A program made the position numbers and the translations under genes. Positions 30,591 through 39,401 of a DNA stretch of 55,986 bases are shown piece by piece. This DNA comes from Bifidobacterium simiiventris (GTDB lineage: Bacteria; Actinomycetota; Actinomycetes; Actinomycetales; Bifidobacteriaceae): positions 1-55,986 of the forward strand of contig NZ_JAHBBG010000015.1 of assembly GCF_019331715.1 (NCBI RefSeq). The letters are read 5' to 3'. Position 1 is the stretch's first letter, and each line of letters starts with the position of its first letter. The notes below the pieces were generated by a model. The model ran no database searches, was not told the DNA's origin, and saw nothing but the letters and a program-made list of their open reading frames with translations.

Positions 30591-33500
30591 ATGAACACGA
30601 GTAAGTTGCAGGCTTTTGCGGCCGGGGCGCGCATGGAGCTGATGAAGGCGGTGCGGGCCAAGCTGGATGCGGCGATGGAGCCGGATTCGGCGGCGAGTGT
30701 GGACAATCCGCGCGCGTTCGCAAAGCTGCAGGATGAGATTCTCGGCAACGGCGGCGGCGAGCAGGGGCGTGCCAGAACCGCGGAACGGCACGCCTACCGG
30801 TGGTTCAACCGGATCATCGCCCTGCGGTACATGGATGCGAACGACTTCACCAGCCCGCATGTGGTGTCCGGCGAGGACGCGGACAATCCGAACGCCTTGC
30901 CGGCCGTATTGTCCGCGGCCAAGCGCGGCGAATTCGACGAGGACGTGTTCGGCTCGAACGTTGGTGTCAAAGCCAAGCTGGTGCCCACGATCACCGCACT
31001 GTTGGATGGCAGCAAAACCAGCAACGATCCGCAGGGTGAGGCGTATGGTCTGTTGTTGCGTGCGTACTGTGATTATTGGCATAGGTTTTTGCCGTTCATG
31101 TTCGATGATGCCGGTGCGGCGGATGAGATTCTGATGCCGGCCGATCTGCTCGCGTCCGATTCCGTGCTGCGCAAGGTCGCGGAAGTGATGACCGTTGCCG
31201 ATTGCGTGGGCGACGAGGGGCAAGGCAATGTCGAGATCATCGGCTGGCTGTACCAGTTCTACATCGCAGAACGCAAGGATGAGGTGATGGCCGGCTTCAA
31301 GAAGAGCAAGAAGGCCGGTGCCGCCGAAATCCCCGCCGCCACCCAGCTGTTCACCCCCGACTGGATCGTGCGGTATTTGGTCCAGAACACCGTCGGCCGC
31401 CTCTGGACCCAATCCCATCCCGAATCCCAACTCTGGAAGTCCTGGGAGTACTACATTCCCGAAGTTCCCGCCACTGAAGGCACTCCCGGCGCATCTGATG
31501 GCGTCGGCCTTTCCTCCCCCCGGGAGGGGGAGGTGTCAGCAAAGCTGACGGAGGGGGTCCTCAAACCCCAATCCACCCTCCATATCGCCACCCCGGAGGA
31601 ATTGACCGTCTGCGACCCCGCCTGCGGCTCCGGCCACATGCTCACCTACGCCTTCGACCTGCTCTACGACATCTACGACGAAGCCGGCTACTCCGCCAAC
31701 GAGATCCCGGGCCTGATTCTCGAGCACAACCTATTCGGCATGGAGATCGACGAACGCGCCGCCAACCTCGCAGCCTTCGCCCTGACCATGAAGGCCCGCG
31801 GCCGCTACCGCCGATTCTTCCGCAAGCAGGTGCAACCCAACATCCAGCGCATCACACCCGAATACTTCACCGACACCGAAGTCGAAGAACTCAACGACCT
31901 GTACAACGTCACCTTCGACGCCGACACCTGGAACACCTACCAACACGCCGACATCTACGGCTCCCTCATCCAACCCCCATCAGACCTCAAAAAGCTGGCG
32001 GTAGCCTCGGCTCCCTCGGCTGAGGGAGCTGTCGAGCACAGCGAGACTGAGGGAGCGTACACCCTACTCGCGCCAGACCTTGAGGAACGCTCCAAAACCG
32101 TCCTCACCCAAACCCGCTACCTCACCCGCCAATACGCTGCGGTCGTCGCCAACCCGCCCTACATGGGTTCCGGCAACATGGGCAATGAGTTGAAGAAGTA
32201 CGTAACCGACCACTACAAGGACGGGAAAGCGGACCTCTTCGCCGCGTTCATCCTGCGTAACCTGCGACTCATCCAGCCGAACGCCCTGCTCGGTATGATC
32301 ACTATGCAGAGCTGGATGTTCCTCTCCTCATTCGAGGAACTGCGCAAAAACCTGCTTGCGAAGAACACCGTCGAAACGATGGCACACCTCGGTGCCGGAG
32401 CCTTCGACAGCATCGGCGGCGAGGTTGTTTCCACCACGGCATTCACGATTCACAAGAGTCAGGCCAATGGCAAAGGCAAGTACTTGCGTTTGGTTGATGT
32501 GAATGGAGATGACAATCAGTCCAACATATGTACTGGTGCTGTGCGGGGCGAGCATGATGATCTCATGTTCACCGTCAACCAGCAGGATTTCGCCCAGATT
32601 CCCGGCTCACCAATTGTGTATTGGCTCTCTGATGCCATGCGTCGCGTTTTCGCGGAGGGGAACCCGATTGATGATGTTGTCGAGCCTAAGAAAGGTTTAG
32701 GAACTGGGAACAAAGACCGTTTTATGCGGTATTGGTGGGAGGTCTCCCAAACGAATACATGTTTTACTGCGCCCAATAGTGAATTTGCGAATAGATCGAG
32801 ATGCATGTGGTTCCCACATAATAAAGGTGGAGAGTTCCGCAAATGGTACGGTAACAACGATTATGTGGTGAATTGGTTCCATAATGGTGTGGGAATAAAG
32901 GCTTATACAAATGAGCGTGGCCAACTTGCATCATATCCACGAAATCAAGATTGCTATTTTAAGGAGTCTGCTTCTTGGTCAAAAATCACGAGTGGGCAGT
33001 TTTCAATGCGCTATGTACCTTTTGGCAGTATTTTTAATGAAGTTGCCCCTGCTTTTTTTGCAAACAAAGATTTGCTATTTTCACTTTTGGCATTTCTTAA
33101 TAGTTCTATCGGCAATGAGATTGCAAAAGCCATTTCTCCGACTCTGGATTTTCAAGTTGGACAAGTTGCGACATACCCTATGTCTTCTAAGATGTTTGAT
33201 GAACGAATTGGCAATTTAGTCTCTTTGCTGATATCTGCATCCCTTGTCGACTGGAACTCCTATGAAACTTCGTGGGAGTTTGCTGGATTGGATGTTCTGA
33301 AGGACTCTGACGAAGCTGCACTATCTAACATCATCCACGCATATATCGTCCACTGCAAAACCATCGTTGAAGAACAGCGTCAGCGTGAAATCAAGAACAA
33401 CGAGCTGGTGGCGGACGCCTACGGCGTGCGAAGCGAGGTGCCGTGCGATGTGCCGATCGAGCGCGTCTCGCTGAAACGCAATCCGGCGTTTGCATACCCG

Positions 33501-34286
33501 AAGAACAAGCCTGCCGAACGCGACGAACTCATGACCCGCGACATTGTCAAGGAGATCATCTCCTATGCGGTCGGCTGCATGTTCGGACGCTACTCGCTCG
33601 ACAAGCCGGGCCTGATTCTCGCCTCCCAAGGCGAAACCATCGACGACTATCACGCGCAAATCCCGAATCCCACGTTCGAGCCGGATGTGGACAACGTGAT
33701 TCCTGTGACCGACGACGAATGGTTCGAGGACGATATCGTCGCCCGATTCCGTGACTTCCTGAGCGTGGCATGCGGCGAACGGCATCTGAACGAGAACATC
33801 GCTTACATTGAACAGGTACTTGGTAAGCCGCTGCGCAAGTACTTCGCCTCCGACTTCTACGACGATCACGTGAGCATGTACAAGAACCGTCCGATCTACT
33901 GGATGTACTCCAGCCGCACCGACAAGAAGGGCACGTTCAAGGCGCTCGTCTATCTGCACCGGTACACGCCCGCCACCACGAACACGGTGTTGAAGTACCT
34001 GCGCGAGTTCACCGCCAAGCTCAACGCTCAATCCGAAGCTTTACTCGCCTCCGGCAAGCCTGCCGAAGTGCGCAAGGGTGAAAAGTTGCGCACCGCCATC
34101 AAGGAATGCACCGACTACGAGCGCGATGTGCTGTATCCGCTCGCCACCCGCAACCTCCCCGTCGACCTCGATGACGGCGTCCTCGTCAACTACCTGCGCC
34201 TAGGCCCCGCCCTCCGCACCATCCCCGCAATCGAGAAAAAACGCCCCATCGTCCAATCCTGGACCTGGCCCACTTATGTATTATAA
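30591..34286 (+). CDS. pglX: BREX adenine-specific DNA methyltransferase PglX (BrxX)
   Basis: This 1231-residue N6-adenine methylase marks host DNA in BREX. SAM-binding motif I is CDPACGSGHMLTYAF (residues 341-355) and the catalytic motif IV is NPPY (521-524). The N-terminal helical part (to about 240), the methylase core (about 330-640), a specificity region (about 690-900) and a C-terminal helical part follow. The specificity DNA (about 32700-33320) is A+T-rich compared with the flanks. Two in-frame palindromic elements lie between motif I and the N-terminal part (about 308-323) and before motif IV (about 472-489). A GTG at 30585 overlaps the previous stop; the ATG at 30591 has GGAGAGGAG 8 nt upstream. 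The target motif cannot be predicted. Confidence 0.95.
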   Translation: MNTSKLQAFAAGARMELMKAVRAKLDAAMEPDSAASVDNPRAFAKLQDEILGNGGGEQGRARTAERHAYRWFNRIIALRYMDANDFTSPHVVSGEDADNPNALPAVLSAAKRGEFDEDVFGSNVGVKAKLVPTITALLDGSKTSNDPQGEAYGLLLRAYCDYWHRFLPFMFDDAGAADEILMPADLLASDSVLRKVAEVMTVADCVGDEGQGNVEIIGWLYQFYIAERKDEVMAGFKKSKKAGAAEIPAATQLFTPDWIVRYLVQNTVGRLWTQSHPESQLWKSWEYYIPEVPATEGTPGASDGVGLSSPREGEVSAKLTEGVLKPQSTLHIATPEELTVCDPACGSGHMLTYAFDLLYDIYDEAGYSANEIPGLILEHNLFGMEIDERAANLAAFALTMKARGRYRRFFRKQVQPNIQRITPEYFTDTEVEELNDLYNVTFDADTWNTYQHADIYGSLIQPPSDLKKLAVASAPSAEGAVEHSETEGAYTLLAPDLEERSKTVLTQTRYLTRQYAAVVANPPYMGSGNMGNELKKYVTDHYKDGKADLFAAFILRNLRLIQPNALLGMITMQSWMFLSSFEELRKNLLAKNTVETMAHLGAGAFDSIGGEVVSTTAFTIHKSQANGKGKYLRLVDVNGDDNQSNICTGAVRGEHDDLMFTVNQQDFAQIPGSPIVYWLSDAMRRVFAEGNPIDDVVEPKKGLGTGNKDRFMRYWWEVSQTNTCFTAPNSEFANRSRCMWFPHNKGGEFRKWYGNNDYVVNWFHNGVGIKAYTNERGQLASYPRNQDCYFKESASWSKITSGQFSMRYVPFGSIFNEVAPAFFANKDLLFSLLAFLNSSIGNEIAKAISPTLDFQVGQVATYPMSSKMFDERIGNLVSLLISASLVDWNSYETSWEFAGLDVLKDSDEAALSNIIHAYIVHCKTIVEEQRQREIKNNELVADAYGVRSEVPCDVPIERVSLKRNPAFAYPKNKPAERDELMTRDIVKEIISYAVGCMFGRYSLDKPGLILASQGETIDDYHAQIPNPTFEPDVDNVIPVTDDEWFEDDIVARFRDFLSVACGERHLNENIAYIEQVLGKPLRKYFASDFYDDHVSMYKNRPIYWMYSSRTDKKGTFKALVYLHRYTPATTNTVLKYLREFTAKLNAQSEALLASGKPAEVRKGEKLRTAIKECTDYERDVLYPLATRNLPVDLDDGVLVNYLRLGPALRTIPAIEKKRPIVQSWTWPTYVL
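31512..31558. repeat. Palindromic repeat element inside pglX, copy 1
   Basis: The element has two consecutive stems: a CCTCCCCCC/GGGAGGGGGAGG-like palindrome, then GTCAGC-AAA-GCTGAC, then a GGAGGGGG tail. It reads in frame in pglX as a short Ser/Glu/Lys insert (SSPREGEVSAKLTEGV). The same design recurs at 32006-32057 and resembles the GAGGGAG...CTGACTGAGGGAG repeats spread through gut bacterial genomes. Confidence 0.75.
32006..32057. repeat. Palindromic repeat element inside pglX, copy 2
   Basis: The first stem CTCCCTCGGCTGAGGGAG is followed by GTCGAGCACAGCGAGACTGA, where GTC(T)CG-type arms pair around CACAG, and a GAGGGAGC tail. In frame it encodes APSEGAVEHSETEGA, comparable in pattern to the copy 1 insert. 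Both keep the pglX frame open. Confidence 0.75.
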
Positions 34287-34312
34287 AAGAATGATAGATT
34301 ATTGGAGATATT

Positions 34313-36487
34313 ATGAACCATGTACTAAATCTTCCAAGCAATTCGTATCTTAATTTCACACAAAACTCAATTGATCTAAAAAAAGTTAACTTCTTTTATG
34401 GAAGCAATGGCACCGGGAAAACAACTCTCGTCGGGTTGATGAAATCTCAGTTTGCGATGAACTATGATGTTAGGATATTTAGTGGATTTAATGAAGTTGT
34501 TCAAACCAATGATACGTTGGATGCTATTTCATTAGGTGAAATCAATGTGCAAATTCAAAATCACTTTGATGAGCTGGATAGGGAAATATCGGATCTAAAT
34601 GATGATATCGATGAAATCCCAGGTCGTCAGAATTTATTTGAAGATTATATTAATATACAGCAGAAAATACAATCAGAAGAGGATGCTATTGATTCTTTTT
34701 GTATTGAATCGGCAAGAAGAATCAAGAATATGTCGAGACCGCAGATTGCGAATCCAGGATATAATAAGAATGATTTTAGAGAGGATATAGAAGAATCGGT
34801 TATATTGTCGGGAAAGGAAGTTAGTGTAGCTGAAGATGAGTGTAATGCCATACTCATGAAAAATATCGGGAAAGTATATTTTCCTGTTTTTATTTTTGAA
34901 AATTTTAAATCTGAAATCAAAGATCTTTTATCTGAATCCGTATCGGAGATTGTGTTTGTTGAAGGTATTGGTAAGGATACTGTCAGAAGGAATTTTGCGG
35001 AACAAGGGATGAAGATTCACAGCAGACAGGAAGGAGAGGTCTGCGCGTTCTGTGGAAATATAATATCGATGAAACGCTGGGAAGAATTAGATCAGCTGTT
35101 TGATCAATCTATTGTCAGATTGCGGCAAAAGATTGATAGAATACTTGATGAGATTCGGACCGTCAAGCATCAATTTGAGGTACTCTCACTACCTCAGCCT
35201 GATTCATTTTATAGTGTATACAGAGAAGACGCAAAACAGTTGTATGTGGATTCTTCTGATTATTTAAAAACTGTGCATATTTTCTTTGACGCTGCAGAGG
35301 AAATGCTTCAGAAAAAGAAGAAGAATCCCTATCTTTCATTTGCTTTTGATGTAATATGCCCGAATGAGTCAGATGATTTAAGCAATAAGTGGAATGAGAT
35401 TATTGACGATAATTCTCAATATGGTAACGATCTATCGGACAAAATCCAAAGTGCAAAGCAACGTCTTCGACGTCATTATGTTGCTATGTATTGTAAAAAT
35501 GAGGATTTTGAATCCCATATTGCTCATCTAGGCGTTTATAAGGATGAGAGAAAACAACTGGCTGACAAAATTTCTAGGAAAAAAAATCAAATAGAGGATT
35601 TGCGAGTTAGGCGCAATCAATTACTGGAACAGACGGTCAACGAAGAGCGAGCTGTGATATATATTAATAATGCAATTCGATCGCTTGGGGTATTGTCGTT
35701 CGAATTGCGACTTGAAGCTGATTCAGATTCAAGAGGACAATATGCTATTTATAGCAATAATTCTCGTAGGTCAATACGTTCATTAAGTACTGGTGAACTT
35801 AATTTAGTGGCATTTCTTTATTTTGCAAAAAAGTTAGAAAGTGATTTAGATCATGTAAAGCCTAGATTTATCATTTTTGACGATCCGATGAATAGTAATG
35901 ATTCTGAGTCACAGTATATCATGTATAGCTATATTAGCCACTTATATTATGGCAATAATCATATAATGGGCAATGATGATCTTCTTGCGGTTCTAACGCA
36001 TAACTTACATTTTTATTTGAACTGCTGTCCGTATAATTATAAAAGAGAAAGAATGAGGAATGTTTCTTGCTTTCGAATAAAAAAGAATAACTCCTGTACT
36101 TTCATCGAGTCCATTGAGAGTATGGGGGAATTGAAAATTGGATATAAGACTTTATGGGATGATTATGTTTATTCCTATGATCATGACCGTCCGGAAATGA
36201 TGTGTAATGTGTTGAGAAAAATAATAGATTCATTTAATGATTTTTCTGGGGAAAAACATTTGAGTGGTATTATGTACGAAAACATGCCGAATGATGTTAC
36301 TCCTGTTGTTCTTGGTGAATTGAAAAAAGTTTTGGATGTTAATTCACATGGTTTATATGATCTAGCCATAGATTACAGTGTATTTAATCGAGATGTTATA
36401 AATAATTTTGCACGTTGGTATTTTGATACGATGGGTTATATAAAACATTATAACAAAATGGTTGAAGGAACATCGTGTGCTTCTTGA
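34313..36487 (+). CDS. AAA_13 ATPase, RloC/PrrC-like, A+T-rich
   Basis: The 724-residue SMC/Rad50-style ATPase has Walker A GSNGTGKTT (30-38), a CAFC zinc-hook-like motif (Cys244, Cys247) in the middle of predicted coiled coil, ABC-like signature LSTGE (491-495) and Walker B FIIFDDP (Asp523-Asp524). This order matches the AAA_13 group that includes the anticodon nucleases RloC and PrrC. No RloC nuclease triad can be confidently placed in the C-terminal 150 residues, so the effector is unproven. The DNA is much more A+T-rich than the BREX genes (22 G+C in the 60 bases at 34681), indicating separate origin. ATG with GGAG 5 nt upstream; it starts 26 bp after pglX. Confidence 0.75.
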   Translation: MNHVLNLPSNSYLNFTQNSIDLKKVNFFYGSNGTGKTTLVGLMKSQFAMNYDVRIFSGFNEVVQTNDTLDAISLGEINVQIQNHFDELDREISDLNDDIDEIPGRQNLFEDYINIQQKIQSEEDAIDSFCIESARRIKNMSRPQIANPGYNKNDFREDIEESVILSGKEVSVAEDECNAILMKNIGKVYFPVFIFENFKSEIKDLLSESVSEIVFVEGIGKDTVRRNFAEQGMKIHSRQEGEVCAFCGNIISMKRWEELDQLFDQSIVRLRQKIDRILDEIRTVKHQFEVLSLPQPDSFYSVYREDAKQLYVDSSDYLKTVHIFFDAAEEMLQKKKKNPYLSFAFDVICPNESDDLSNKWNEIIDDNSQYGNDLSDKIQSAKQRLRRHYVAMYCKNEDFESHIAHLGVYKDERKQLADKISRKKNQIEDLRVRRNQLLEQTVNEERAVIYINNAIRSLGVLSFELRLEADSDSRGQYAIYSNNSRRSIRSLSTGELNLVAFLYFAKKLESDLDHVKPRFIIFDDPMNSNDSESQYIMYSYISHLYYGNNHIMGNDDLLAVLTHNLHFYLNCCPYNYKRERMRNVSCFRIKKNNSCTFIESIESMGELKIGYKTLWDDYVYSYDHDRPEMMCNVLRKIIDSFNDFSGEKHLSGIMYENMPNDVTPVVLGELKKVLDVNSHGLYDLAIDYSVFNRDVINNFARWYFDTMGYIKHYNKMVEGTSCAS

Positions 36488-36595
36488 TTGACTTTTTATT
36501 TCTAAATTATGTTGTTATTAAGTCTATATTATTAGCGCAGTTTTGAATTCAATGTTTTCGTGAGCCATAGCTTATAGCAACTTTACGGGATTTCC

Positions 36596-37273
36596 ATGAA
36601 AGAAAGAAACGAATCGTTTTATCAGGATGTGGTGGCGTATCGGTTGCTGCTGCATTCGCATAGTTTGAGGACGTCGAAGGCTTTTCGACAGATGCGAGTC
36701 GCCAACTCCGTAGCGGACACGGTAATCATCAACGGACATGGAACTGTATACGAAATTAAATCTGATCTCGATACTTTCGAGCGGCTTGAGGGGCAGCTTA
36801 AGGATTACTTCAAGGTATTCTCCTACGCAAATGTGGTCATTCCTGAAAAAAAGCTCGCTTGTTTGCGGGATCGCCTTGCCGCTATGCCTGAATTCGGCCG
36901 GCATGTCGGCATTTATACGCTGACGAACCGTAATGCACTCAAATGTGTAAAGAAACCAGTTGAGTACAATGACGATCTCAGCAAAATTGAGCTGTTAAAG
37001 GTACTGCGCAAGCCTGAGTACTCGAAGATTCTACGATCTGAATTCGGTGCATTGCCTGACGTTTCCCCGGCTATGTTCTATGGTGCTTGCCGCGACATGT
37101 TTCTCCGGCTTCCTGTACTCAAGGCACAGTCGTTGGTCATGAACGCGATTAAACAACGCAAGGTTTGGACTCGCGAGGAATTGGAACAGTTTCCAGAGGA
37201 GCAGCGCATCTCCCTGTACTTCGCCTACGATAGGGTGGAGAAAGTGCCGGGAGCAAAGACTCTCCCGGCGTAA
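36596..37273 (+). CDS. sce7726 family protein (PD-(D/E)XK-like)
   Basis: The 225-residue protein resembles the sce7726 family. Its core motif is VADTVIINGHGTVYEIKSDL, where Asp41 and Glu53-x-Lys55 form a PD-(D/E)XK nuclease-like pattern, followed by FERLEGQLKDYFKVFSYANVV. The Shine-Dalgarno (ACGGGAT) is weak. It is followed 24 nt later by the sce7725 gene, the usual genomic partner, and then by a RES gene. Nuclease activity is an inference from the motif and has not been shown. The preceding 108-bp gap is A+T-rich. Confidence 0.75.
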   Translation: MKERNESFYQDVVAYRLLLHSHSLRTSKAFRQMRVANSVADTVIINGHGTVYEIKSDLDTFERLEGQLKDYFKVFSYANVVIPEKKLACLRDRLAAMPEFGRHVGIYTLTNRNALKCVKKPVEYNDDLSKIELLKVLRKPEYSKILRSEFGALPDVSPAMFYGACRDMFLRLPVLKAQSLVMNAIKQRKVWTREELEQFPEEQRISLYFAYDRVEKVPGAKTLPA

Positions 37274-37297
37274 CCATTGGCAACAAGGGGGTTGGGG

Positions 37298-38308
37298 ATG
37301 ACATACTACCCGTATCTCAGAGCGAGACAGTACGAGTTACTTGCGCTTCGAGAACTACTGATGGCAGGCAAACTTCCCGTACAAGTAACCCCTATCATCG
37401 AGCCGGTGAAAGACACTCCACAGCTTCGGCAAACGATGAAGATCTTCCGCGAGCGCGAAAATGGCGCCTTAGGCGTTGTGCTGAATCCCGATGTGGGGGA
37501 TCTGACGGCAGACACCGATCTTGATAGCCGGTTCGACATATACGGCAACAGCCAAACGCTTCCTCTCATTGGGGAATCCGGACGTATAGTCCCTGCGATC
37601 CTTTTGAACAATGATGCCATGACGGTCGCGAATAGAGTCGAACAGACCGACGCAACGTTGATGGAAGAAAGCGGTATCGTATTTGTGTCTGAAAATGATC
37701 GGGGACGTATTCGTAACTTGAAGGAATTCAAGTTTCATGCCATCGCATCATCCGACAGTATGCAGTTGCGGCGAGACTTAAAGCGGAATGACATCAGTGC
37801 TAAGCGCATTCTGTTCTCAGACCCTTTCATTAAGCGTGAGAATAATGCCGCCTATGATGACGATGATTGTCGAGATGAATTTTTCTCGGATGATCATTTG
37901 TGGTACAAGGATGAAGGACAATACGAGGGGTTTGGCGACTATTCCATCGTCGGAGACAATTACGATGAACGTGGTGGCATGCCCAAAGCAGTCGCAGTGC
38001 ATATCGTCTATTTCGATGAGCACTGGAATCTGCGCATCCATCATTTTGTTTCCTATGCCAGTGATGATGTTCATGAAACGCCAGCTAAATTCATTCAAGC
38101 TGTTGAGAAACTGAGTGCTTGGCATGATGAGCGTGATGGACTTAGTAGCGAGCATATGACCATAGGTATGCGAACGCTTATCAACCATGCCGAGACCGGT
38201 ACCTATCCAGGATTGCCGACTATCAAGAAGCTGTCCATCATGCACCATCTCGAACTTATGGGTTGGTTCTTCTCGGAAAGGCCGGATCTACAATGCGATG
38301 CTGCGTGA
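37298..38308 (+). CDS. sce7725 family protein
   Basis: The 336-residue protein has the start typical of the sce7725 (beta family) proteins: YYPYLRARQYELLALRELL, with later PIIEPVKDT and NPDVGDL segments that suggest a TIM-barrel-like or decarboxylase-like fold. Its length equals the family. The function is unknown; the family is regularly found next to sce7726. The ATG at 37298 has AAGGGGG upstream; the in-frame TTG at 37277 is a less likely start. The following RES gene overlaps its 3' end by 16 bp, which argues for coupled expression. Confidence 0.75.
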   Translation: MTYYPYLRARQYELLALRELLMAGKLPVQVTPIIEPVKDTPQLRQTMKIFRERENGALGVVLNPDVGDLTADTDLDSRFDIYGNSQTLPLIGESGRIVPAILLNNDAMTVANRVEQTDATLMEESGIVFVSENDRGRIRNLKEFKFHAIASSDSMQLRRDLKRNDISAKRILFSDPFIKRENNAAYDDDDCRDEFFSDDHLWYKDEGQYEGFGDYSIVGDNYDERGGMPKAVAVHIVYFDEHWNLRIHHFVSYASDDVHETPAKFIQAVEKLSAWHDERDGLSSEHMTIGMRTLINHAETGTYPGLPTIKKLSIMHHLELMGWFFSERPDLQCDAA

Positions 38309-39384
38309 ACTGTTTCCGGGATCATGTCTTGCGTGACCGAATCGAAAGCCTGAATATCAAAGGTGATTGCGATTTCTGCGGAATGGCCGATGCCTTTGTC
38401 TACGACTTTGCAAGAAATAACAGCCTGCAAGATTCGATGCTTGCCATCATGGGATTGTATGAGACTGCCGACTCATCGGTCGGCCATATGGGACATTCAA
38501 TGGTATATGAATTAACCAGCAGATGGCATTTACTCAATCTGTCGGAAAAGACGACTGCGAAGTTGCTGGACGCCATGTACCGGGAGACCTCGGATGATAC
38601 CTTCGCAGGCTACGACATGGAATCGTTACTGACTGGTGACGTTCATCTGAAGACTTCTGAAGCCAATGCAATCCCGGAACATGATTGGGAGAAATTTGCC
38701 AATCATCTGAAATACCAGAATCGTTTTTTCGTGTCTTTCATCAATACCGATGAATTGGCAAAACTCATCAGTTGCACGCGAACCATCTGCAAATCCGGCA
38801 CTGTACTTACGCGAGCACGTATCGCATCAGACGCGAAAGGGTATGCTCCTGGTCGTGATATGGGCGCTCCTCCTGCGGGTCTGGCTGGGAATGGTCGTAT
38901 CAATCCGGTTGGCATCAGCGAACTCTATACCACCGTAGGTGAGGATGATCTGACCGACGATACCGCTCTGCATGAGATTCGTGCGGGCATGCACGATTAC
39001 GTGACGTTCGGAAAGTTCACTTTGAACAAAACGATCACGGTCGCCGACCTATCAAAAATCTCTGAGATCAGTCCCTTTGACATAGATGCCGAAGACCTGC
39101 CGCTTTTTGCGGTGAACCTAGAAATATTGGACGGCATGGCCCGAGATATTGCCAGGCCGATGCGCAGAGGTGATAACCCTCTTGAATATATTCCCTCGCA
39201 ATACATCGCCGAATTCATCAAAAGCCTTGGTGAAGAGCAGGGCGGGCCATATGACGGCGTGATGTACAGTAGCACGTTGAAGAAAAACGGCGTGAACCTA
39301 TGCCTGTTCGCCCCGGAAGAATACACCTGCGATACAACGTATACCAAACGGGTAAGTGAAATAACGTACGATGTCGTGGATTGA
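38293..39384 (+). CDS. RES-domain protein with N-terminal cysteine motif (NAD+ phosphorylase-like)
   Basis: The protein has 363 residues. The N-terminus contains CCVNCFRD (Cys3, Cys4, Cys7) and CDFCG (Cys26, Cys29), a likely zinc site; a HEPN/RES N-terminal helical region follows. The RES core runs from TRARI (Arg174) through MGAPPAGLAGNGRINPVGI to TTVGEDDL and onward. RES toxins such as MbcT phosphorolyse NAD+, so this protein could deplete NAD+ when activated. The start is set by GAAAGG 10 nt before ATG 38293; the gene overlaps the sce7725 stop by 16 bp. The next gene begins 17 nt after its stop. No canonical Xre-type antitoxin gene is adjacent. Confidence 0.75.
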   Translation: MRCCVNCFRDHVLRDRIESLNIKGDCDFCGMADAFVYDFARNNSLQDSMLAIMGLYETADSSVGHMGHSMVYELTSRWHLLNLSEKTTAKLLDAMYRETSDDTFAGYDMESLLTGDVHLKTSEANAIPEHDWEKFANHLKYQNRFFVSFINTDELAKLISCTRTICKSGTVLTRARIASDAKGYAPGRDMGAPPAGLAGNGRINPVGISELYTTVGEDDLTDDTALHEIRAGMHDYVTFGKFTLNKTITVADLSKISEISPFDIDAEDLPLFAVNLEILDGMARDIARPMRRGDNPLEYIPSQYIAEFIKSLGEEQGGPYDGVMYSSTLKKNGVNLCLFAPEEYTCDTTYTKRVSEITYDVVD

Positions 39385-39401
39385 TGAATTTGGAGGAGAG
39401 C

